This document shows positions 61,501 through 64,000 of a DNA stretch of 64,000 nt, in pieces (the stretch's first letter is position 1; the number at the start of each line of letters is the position of its first letter). The position numbers and the translations under genes are program-made. Origin of the DNA: Aplysia californica (lineage: Eukaryota; Mollusca; Gastropoda; Aplysiida; Aplysiidae); contig NW_004797799.1 in NCBI RefSeq assembly GCF_000002075.1, positions 299,250 through 363,249 on the forward strand, in the 5' to 3' direction. The notes under the pieces are model-generated. The model saw nothing but the letters and a program-made list of their open reading frames with translations, searched no databases and was not told where the DNA came from.

Positions 61501-63209
61501 AGTGTTTTTCAAGGCCTTTATCCTGATCCAGGGTGACAAAGGCAATGACGATGATGATTACAACTATTAGCAGATTAAATTAGTTGGCATTTTTGTACAT
61601 TTTCAATGTCATTAACCATATTTTGTCGTAACTACTTTAATGTGCTTACAACTTTCATGAATTAAGTATTATAGCAGTGATATTATACTTGCTAAATACC
61701 TACTATGGCACCCCCCCGTATAAAACACACCGGTTTAGACAGAAGCATTTGAGGGACAGTAAAGATGTTGGATCAACTGGCCAGTGACTCCCCTCACACC
61801 TTTCCCTGGGTTTACACGGAAGCACTGTTGTACTGATGGTAAGTAAGTATACAAGTAGGTACGTGTGAGGGTTTAAATGGGTTTAACACCTCGTGCAACA
61901 CTGTTAAAGTATTTAAGAGGCACGACCTACGAACTTCCCGCCCATCTTTGATAGGACCGAGCCAAATGGGTTGACAACCCTGAAAACTCGACAAATCGAC
62001 CTGTCAGAGATTCGAACCTCAGATTTCCATTCCGAAGTCCAGTATGATAACAACTGAGCCCATGGACTTTCAGTCTGTAAATTAATTCCTTTTTAATTCA
62101 TTTAGCGAAGAAAAACAAAAGCAAATCAAAATAACGAAGATTTCCTACTATCGTAACCCCCCCCCCCCCTTCAACAACAACAAAACAAAAAAACCAAAAA
62201 ACAAGACAATGAACAAGAATGTCACGAGAGTCATCATTTATGCATGTTCCTTTTCTTGTAACATAAAATAAAATAAATATTTTATTGTCCAGATGCTAAT
62301 AACATGTAAAATGACTCGTTTTCTGTTAACATCCCCTGTCAGTGACCATCTTCAAACGTGAGGTCTCAAACAGACTGCTGAGAACTTTGCGTGTATCAAA
62401 ATATGGGATCTTAATAATAGCACAACCTTCAGAAACATCTTACCCTGAGCGAGTTTTGGAAGCTTAATCCAGTCACTTTTACCCAATGGGGATACGTTGG
62501 CATTCGTCAATTTTTGACCTTCAATGACCTTCCACCCCCCCCCCTCCAACAAAACAAACAACCTCCTCCTCGTTAAGAAAAAAAAAACACACACAAAAAC
62601 CCCCAACAACAACAAACAAACCCTTCAGTGGTCCAACTCTATTGAAAAAGAATTCAGCGTGCATGACACTGACCATAATTGCACTACAAAACCGGTCTTG
62701 GCAACGATAAGACTACGAGTCTTGCCTCGAGCAAATATCTTTATATCAAACACATTAGTAAAAAGAATTCCGTTGCCGTACAATCACTATAATACCAGTC
62801 AGGTGCTACGAGGAAGAAAGGAAACAAACGGGAAAAAAAGAACAATAAATGTTAAAAGAGGAAATAAAAGCACTTAATTAAAGAACTGTTTTTTTCACTT
62901 GGATTGTTTGTTTGTTTTTGTCTTTTTTTTTGGGGGGGGGGTTAATAAAGTAGTCTTAGTGATTAGAAAAAGCTAGACAGGCATCTAGACAATCTATAAC
63001 AAAACTCTTTAAAAAATAGCAGAGTGATACGACAGAATAGAAATAGAAGCCACCAGTGTCACCCTCAAACTATCTGCATTCTGTCAATATTGAGATTGAA
63101 ACAAATGTATGACAGAAGACAAACCATTGACAGGGGTTTAGTGAGAGACAGAATCTGAGACATAAAACTGACAGTAGTGAGGGGGGGGGGATAGAAAGAG
63201 TGGGAAGGA

Positions 63210-63270
<61 letters not shown>

Positions 63271-63393
63271 CAGAGAGAGAGAGAGAGAGAGACAGAGAGA
63301 GAGACAGAGAGAGAGAGAGAGACAGAGAGAGAGACAGAGAGAGAGACAGAGAGAGAGAGAGACAGAGAGAGAGACAGAGAGAGAGAGAGAGAC

Positions 63394-63472
<79 letters not shown>

Positions 63473-63804
63473 AAGAAACCGAGAGACATATAGAGACAGA
63501 GACAAAGAGAGAAAGGCAGAAACAGAGAAACATACAGAGATAAAGAGATAGAGAGAGAGAGGCAGAAACAGAGAGACATACAGAGACAGAGAGAAAGAAC
63601 AGGGACAAGGTGAATAACAAAAGAAAAACGGCTGGAGTCCACACAAAACAAGGTTATCTCGATGACAGCAAAACGAGCCGTGGGGGAAATTACCTGCTCT
63701 GGGTCTTTGATTTGCTGCAGGAGCTCATTCTCAGAGTTGGGCAACTCAATCAGGCACCACTCTCTGAGGGCGTCACGACTCGCCGACTCTTTGGAGGCAG
63801 CTTC
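41487..63804 (-). CDS. ARM/HEAT-like helical protein with paired PP1-docking motifs (5' incomplete)
   Basis: Nine exons join in phase: 63694-63804, 55566-55667, 54153-54359, 51614-51758, 48801-48978, 46230-47061, 44111-44319, 42752-42897 and 41487-41629, giving 690 residues to a TGA. Residues 1-250 and 525-690 are Leu/Ala-rich helices typical of armadillo/HEAT solenoids (for example [20 protein letters not shown], then [20 protein letters not shown]). Residues about 258-510 are acidic, Ser-rich and probably disordered. Within them GILK (315-318) and RRVSF (331-335) match the SILK ([GS]IL[KR]) and RVxF docking consensus of protein phosphatase 1 partners (known motifs); PPAKPARRP is a possible SH3 ligand. 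A role as a PP1-targeting scaffold is inference. I do not recognise the family, and exons upstream of 63804 lie outside the window. Confidence 0.85.
41800..41932 (-). mobile_element. Dispersed repeat family B, copy
   Basis: Read on the + strand: GAACAGCACATGGACACAG, then an A-rich body (AGACAAATGAACACAAACAA), ending ACCTACCAGTGGCACCCTCC and ATCCACCTGCATA. In the - sense its head resembles the head of family A, but its tail differs. Confidence 0.6.
42080..42225 (-). mobile_element. Dispersed repeat family B, copy
   Basis: Same order of blocks as 41800-41932: GAAGCATACTGACACAATAA, AGACAGATAGACACAAATAA, then CTAACAGTGGCATCCTCAAA and TCACTTGCATAT. The two copies stand in direct orientation ~150 bp apart. 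Confidence 0.6.
42473..42652 (-). mobile_element. Short retroposon family A, hairpin decayed
   Basis: TTTTGCAAAAGTTTTACAAC at the tail, TAGAGGTGTTACATGAGAG in the middle and the head GCACCCCCCAACCACCC. An older family B tail (GGCACATTTACATAATAACA) lies just before it at about 42418. Confidence 0.8.
42752..42897 (-). CDS. ARM-like gene exon
   Basis: The acceptor is TTTGTTCCCCAG and the donor is CGG|GTAAGT. It encodes [48 protein letters not shown]: two amphipathic helices. Confidence 0.88.
43047..43172 (-). mobile_element. Dispersed repeat family B, copy
   Basis: GAGAAGCACATTGACAAAAT at one end and GAGTGCCACCCTCCACCCAC at the other, with an A-rich body. Confidence 0.5.
43630..44060. mobile_element. 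~430-bp inverted-repeat DNA element (MITE), copy 2
   Basis: Aligns with 1449-1876 from end to end, including GGATTTTACTGAAAAACAT, CTTTGGAAGTCAC and AAAAATTGACGAGCGCCTGA. It contains a small local repeat (GTAAATGTAA twice) absent from copy 1. It lies just 3' of an exon in the intron downstream of 44111. Confidence 0.75.
44111..44319 (-). CDS. ARM-like gene exon
   Basis: The acceptor is CCCATTTCCCCAG and the donor is CAA|GTGAGT. It encodes [40 protein letters not shown] and [20 protein letters not shown]. The C..C pair at its start is isolated and not evidence for a zinc site. Confidence 0.88.
44349..44369. repeat. poly-G homopolymer
   Basis: A run of about 20 G followed by a G-rich patch, ~30 bp from an exon acceptor; length is likely unreliable in assembly. 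Confidence 0.9.
44466..44634 (-). mobile_element. Short retroposon family A
   Basis: Hairpin arms GGCACTT / AAGTGCC are intact. The head reads AGAGCACCCGTCAACCATCC. The flanks share an imperfect AAAAAGCAA, a possible target duplication. Confidence 0.88.
45311..45662 (+). mobile_element. tRNA-derived SINE, full-length copy
   Basis: The head GTGGCCTAGTGGTTAGG (A-box-like) and GTGGGTTCAAATCCCATC (B-box-like) fold like a tRNA. The central domain (GACGTTGTGTCCTTAGGAAA) and 3' end (GCTATACAAATGCTATTTAT, TATTATTA) match 12714-13073. It is antisense to the ARM-like gene, in an intron. Confidence 0.92.
45663..46229. other. Intron sequence with a family B head fragment
   Basis: About 45715-45755 reads AGAGCACACCATATTACAGC, ACCCTTAATCACCTGCAC, resembling the family B head. 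Nothing else recognised up to the exon donor. Confidence 0.4.
46230..47061 (-). CDS. ARM-like gene long exon: acidic linker with GILK and RRVSF motifs
   Basis: The acceptor is ATCCTTTTCTTAG and the donor is CAG|GTAAGG. This 832-nt exon encodes residues 249-525, rich in Asp, Glu, Ser and Pro, with GILK at 46851-46862 and RRVSF at 46800-46814. It ends FMRRLMSIQ, leading back into helical sequence. Confidence 0.9.
47062..48800. other. Intron, no feature seen
   Basis: A-rich on the + strand; no ORF with coding character and no recognised repeat. Confidence 0.5.
48801..48978 (-). CDS. ARM-like gene exon
   Basis: The acceptor is TTTTATTGACAG and the donor is AAG|GTGGGT. It encodes [40 protein letters not shown] and [13 protein letters not shown]: helical repeat sequence. 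Confidence 0.88.
49030..49125. mobile_element. pogo/Tigger-like end fragment
   Basis: CCAGTTGCACCTGTTCAAGG, TGACCACCCATTGTCGAGGA and GAAAAGTGGTCC match the inner side of the right end of the element at 53291-54069, in the opposite orientation. Confidence 0.6.
49148..49497 (-). mobile_element. Long-form retroposon sharing the family A 3' end, copy 2
   Basis: Aligns with 32983-33318 over its full length. Hairpin arms are AGCGCTC / GAGCGCC. Inserted in an intron of the ARM-like gene in the same orientation as that gene. Confidence 0.8.
49498..50185. other. Intron, no feature seen
   Basis: AT-rich intron DNA; nothing recognised. Confidence 0.4.
50195..50320. repeat. TAATA/AGATA simple repeat
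   Basis: Repeats of ATAATATAAT and AAGATATAATATAAT at the 3' side of the CR1/Rex1-like fragment; possibly expanded from the element's tail. Confidence 0.9.
50371..50403. repeat. (CA)n microsatellite
   Basis: Short CA run with two interruptions. Confidence 0.9.
51614..51758 (-). CDS. ARM-like gene exon
   Basis: The acceptor is CCTCCCTGTATCAG and the donor is TTG|GTGAGA. It encodes [48 protein letters not shown]: the clearest ARM-like repeat in the protein. Confidence 0.88.
51770..52020. repeat. GA-rich microsatellite
   Basis: AGAG/AAAG repeats next to the exon at 51614-51758. On the coding strand this is a long CT tract that includes the exon's acceptor pyrimidine tract. Confidence 0.95.
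52099..52270 (-). mobile_element. Short retroposon family A, 172-bp copy with 12-bp target duplication
   Basis: ATAAATGACTTC at 52087-52098 and 52271-52282 flanks the element exactly. Hairpin arms GGCACTT / AAGTGCC are intact. A second copy whose ends are fixed by target duplication. Confidence 0.92.
52283..53095. other. Intron with a pogo-like end fragment
   Basis: About 53000-53050 (AGTCACCCATTGCCAAGGAG, AAAAGTGGTTC) resembles the pogo/Tigger-like subterminal sequence. No other feature recognised. Confidence 0.4.
53100..53288. repeat. ~17-19-bp minisatellite derived from transposon subterminal sequence
   Basis: About ten units of GTTGTCTTATACAGGTG / ATTGTCTTATACAGGTG. The unit is the CpG-decayed form of GGCCGTCTTACACAGGT found at the end of the adjoining element. 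Confidence 0.9.
53291..54069. mobile_element. pogo/Tigger-like DNA element, non-autonomous
   Basis: The left end is CAGTCGAACCTGCCTTGAAG and the right end (inverted) is CAGTCAAACCTGTGTAAGAC followed by GGCCACC. TA lies on both sides (53289, 54070). CAGT...ACTG ends with a TA target and repeated GGCCACCTGT blocks are typical of pogo/Tigger elements. No transposase is recognisable. It ends 83 bp from the exon at 54153. Confidence 0.75.
54153..54359 (-). CDS. ARM-like gene exon
   Basis: The acceptor is TTTCCCCCTGGCAG and the donor is AAG|GTCAGT. Both junctions are phase 0. It encodes [20 protein letters not shown] through [20 protein letters not shown]. Confidence 0.88.
54428..54573. repeat. 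GT and GA microsatellite left of the assembly gap
   Basis: (GT)n at 54428-54468 then GA-rich repeats running into the gap. Confidence 0.95.
54574..55499. other. Assembly gap (926 N)
   Basis: Unsequenced bases bordered on both sides by GA repeats; it lies in an intron of the ARM-like gene. True length is unknown. Confidence 1.
55500..55537. repeat. (GA)n microsatellite right of the gap
   Basis: Pure GA run, ~30 bp from the donor of the exon at 55566-55667. Confidence 0.97.
55566..55667 (-). CDS. ARM-like gene exon
   Basis: The acceptor is CTGTCATCTCACAG and the donor is CAG|GTACGT, both phase 0. It encodes [20 protein letters not shown] and [14 protein letters not shown]. An unsequenced gap lies in the next intron, but the protein reads on smoothly. 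Confidence 0.85.
55668..56582. other. Intron with a CpG-richer island
   Basis: 55945-56310 contains many more CpG dinucleotides than surrounding introns (for example CTCGCGAG, ATCAGCGCGGAG, TTTACGCGCATTTC) and two ATGG/CCAT-type motifs. No ORF or exon recognised. Confidence 0.4.
56583..56900 (-). mobile_element. LINE reverse-transcriptase fragment
   Basis: The - strand frame reads [60 protein letters not shown]: the QCGF...TTNAIF..R.LIER...KDLYLCFIDY.KAFD block of RTE-like LINE reverse transcriptases. The block is short, diverged and flanked by no other recognisable LINE sequence. Confidence 0.7.
56901..58379. other. Intron with A/C simple-sequence tracts
   Basis: 57290-57470 is A/C-rich low-complexity sequence; C homopolymers lie at 57818-57863. 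57485-57620 is GC-richer but unassigned. A G homopolymer lies at 58358-58371. Nothing codes. Confidence 0.5.
58551..59004 (+). pseudogene. LINE endonuclease domain, first part
   Basis: Continuous frame covering the N-terminal half of the AP endonuclease, including the catalytic-region blocks WNVRT and RETHW (normally SETHW or similar) and [19 protein letters not shown]. The domain continues in another frame from about 58880. Confidence 0.75.
59439..60152 (+). pseudogene. LINE linker and RT N-terminal part
   Basis: A 237-codon open frame covering the helical linker and RT fingers up to [20 protein letters not shown]. The rest of RT continues in a different frame. Confidence 0.75.
60434..61378 (+). 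pseudogene. LINE RT palm, thumb and C-terminal part
   Basis: Frames here include the RT active site (FADDLALLS), the thumb ([20 protein letters not shown]) and the C-terminal WIGHTLRK and [14 protein letters not shown] blocks, with a few stops and shifts. Confidence 0.78.
61850..62066 (-). mobile_element. Candidate tRNA-derived SINE of a second family
   Basis: The - strand head has ATGGGCTCAGTTGTTATC (A-box-like), then CTGAGGTTCGAATCTCTGAC (B-box-like) at tRNA spacing, followed by a unique body and an end rich in GCACGAGGTGTTAAACCC. Stems are too poor for a functional tRNA. Only one copy is seen, so the family is inferred. Confidence 0.5.
62076..63000. other. Intron, low-complexity patches, no gene
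   Basis: C homopolymers with A-rich flanks at 62158-62172 and 62535-62546; G homopolymer at 62932-62941. Nothing coding is recognised. Confidence 0.5.
63190..63600. repeat. GA / GACA microsatellite
   Basis: About 400 bp of GA repeats with regularly spaced CAGA interruptions, ~90 bp from the donor of the exon at 63694. The several Arg/Glu or Ser/Leu frames across it are artefacts. Confidence 0.97.
63694..63804 (-). CDS. ARM-like gene, most 5' exon visible
   Basis: The acceptor is CCCCTCCACAG and the donor is CAG|GTAATT, both phase 0. It encodes [20 protein letters not shown] and [17 protein letters not shown]. The gene continues beyond the window. Confidence 0.82.
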
Positions 63805-63832
63805 CTGTGGAGGGGAATAGAATACTAAAGAT

Positions 63833-63976
63833 AAGCACATAGATACAATAACGGTCATTAAGTTTTTTTCTTTTTAATGACGTGTTTTTATATCCCCGTG
63901 AAAGTAAGCACATCGGCACAATATTGGCTTTTCATTTTTTTAAGCAGCTGTTTTTATATTCCCATTGACACAATTT
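63833..63976. repeat. Two ~72-bp direct repeats with a family-B-like start
   Basis: AAGCACATAGATACAATAAC ... GTTTTTATATCCCCGTGA is followed by AAGCACATCGGCACAATATT ... GTTTTTATATTCCCATTGA. The start of each unit resembles the tail of family B. The block runs up to near the window edge. Confidence 0.55.
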
Positions 63977-64000
63977 AGATGATTTAGGAGACAGGCTTCG

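Larger units (their letters stand above)
58380..61570 (+). mobile_element. RTE-like LINE, nearly full length
   Basis: Length ~3.2 kb. The 5' leader has the hairpin AGTCGTAAGAGGCGACT. An AP endonuclease starts [20 protein letters not shown], with [11 protein letters not shown] and SDHHLL further on; the linker is KEWISQRSM. The RT includes [50 protein letters not shown] and [13 protein letters not shown] (intact FADD), then [16 protein letters not shown] and [12 protein letters not shown]. The 3' end is GACGATGATGATTAC. A frame change near 58957 in the endonuclease and 59210-59440, stops near 60150, 60280, 60854 and 61376, and a few frame changes make it inactive, but it is recent. Clade inferred from single-ORF layout, size and 3' repeat; it lies antisense to the host gene. 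Confidence 0.85.

Noticed and set aside
63065-63858. Ser/Leu-rich and Arg/Glu-rich ORFs of 97-262 codons
   Set aside because: They read through the GA microsatellite; only 63694-63804 is an exon.

Overview
This window is eukaryotic nuclear DNA from an AT-rich, repeat-rich invertebrate genome. Short exons have GT..AG borders (one GC..AG). There are many microsatellites, several non-LTR retrotransposon clades, tRNA-derived SINEs and TA-flanked DNA transposons. A mollusc is my best guess from this mixture of LINEs and SINEs; that is inference. I see no prokaryotic features, CRISPR, rRNA or retrovirus-like element.

Two convergent, multi-exon host genes frame the window. On the + strand, six exons from 2009 to 13465, with reading phase consistent at every junction, encode the last 319 residues of a putative DNA-binding protein: two zinc fingers (C2H2 and C2HC), a Ser-rich linker, a polyglutamine tract and a C-terminal HMG box most like that of HBP1. 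On the - strand, nine phase-consistent exons from 63804 down to 41487 encode the last 690 residues of an alpha-helical (ARM/HEAT-like) protein. Its long acidic, Ser-rich linker carries a SILK-type motif (GILK) followed by a perfect RVxF motif (RRVSF), the paired docking signature of protein phosphatase 1 partners. Both genes continue beyond the window at their 5' ends. I could not assign the - strand gene to a named family.

The 28 kb between the two stop codons holds no confident gene. It shows a strong base-composition inversion: T over A on the + strand up to about 28 kb, and A over T from about 32 kb onward. This fits each gene's transcribed orientation extending far past its stop codon. 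Three exon-like islands lie on the - strand of this gap, near 19.8, 21.4 and 25.4 kb.

Mobile DNA fills introns and the gap. LINEs: a nearly full-length RTE-like element (58.4-61.6 kb), a CR1/Rex1-like 3' part (50.2-51.4 kb), a jockey-like tail (8.7-9.3 kb) and two smaller fragments. SINEs: two good copies and several remnants of a tRNA-derived family, plus an abundant ~175-bp retroposed family (called family A here). Family A ends in the same 3' hairpin as the jockey-like LINE tail, its stem changes in compensating pairs between subfamilies, and copies have 11-12 bp target duplications, one of them nested in an older copy. DNA transposons: a Tc1/mariner-type element with a duplicated end, pogo/Tigger-like copies that appear to have seeded a minisatellite, a ~430-bp inverted-repeat family (two copies), a piggyBac-like MITE and a 2.3-kb decayed transposon with symmetric subterminal hairpins inserted in an older repeat. 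A 926-bp assembly gap (54574-55499) sits in a GA/GT microsatellite of an intron.
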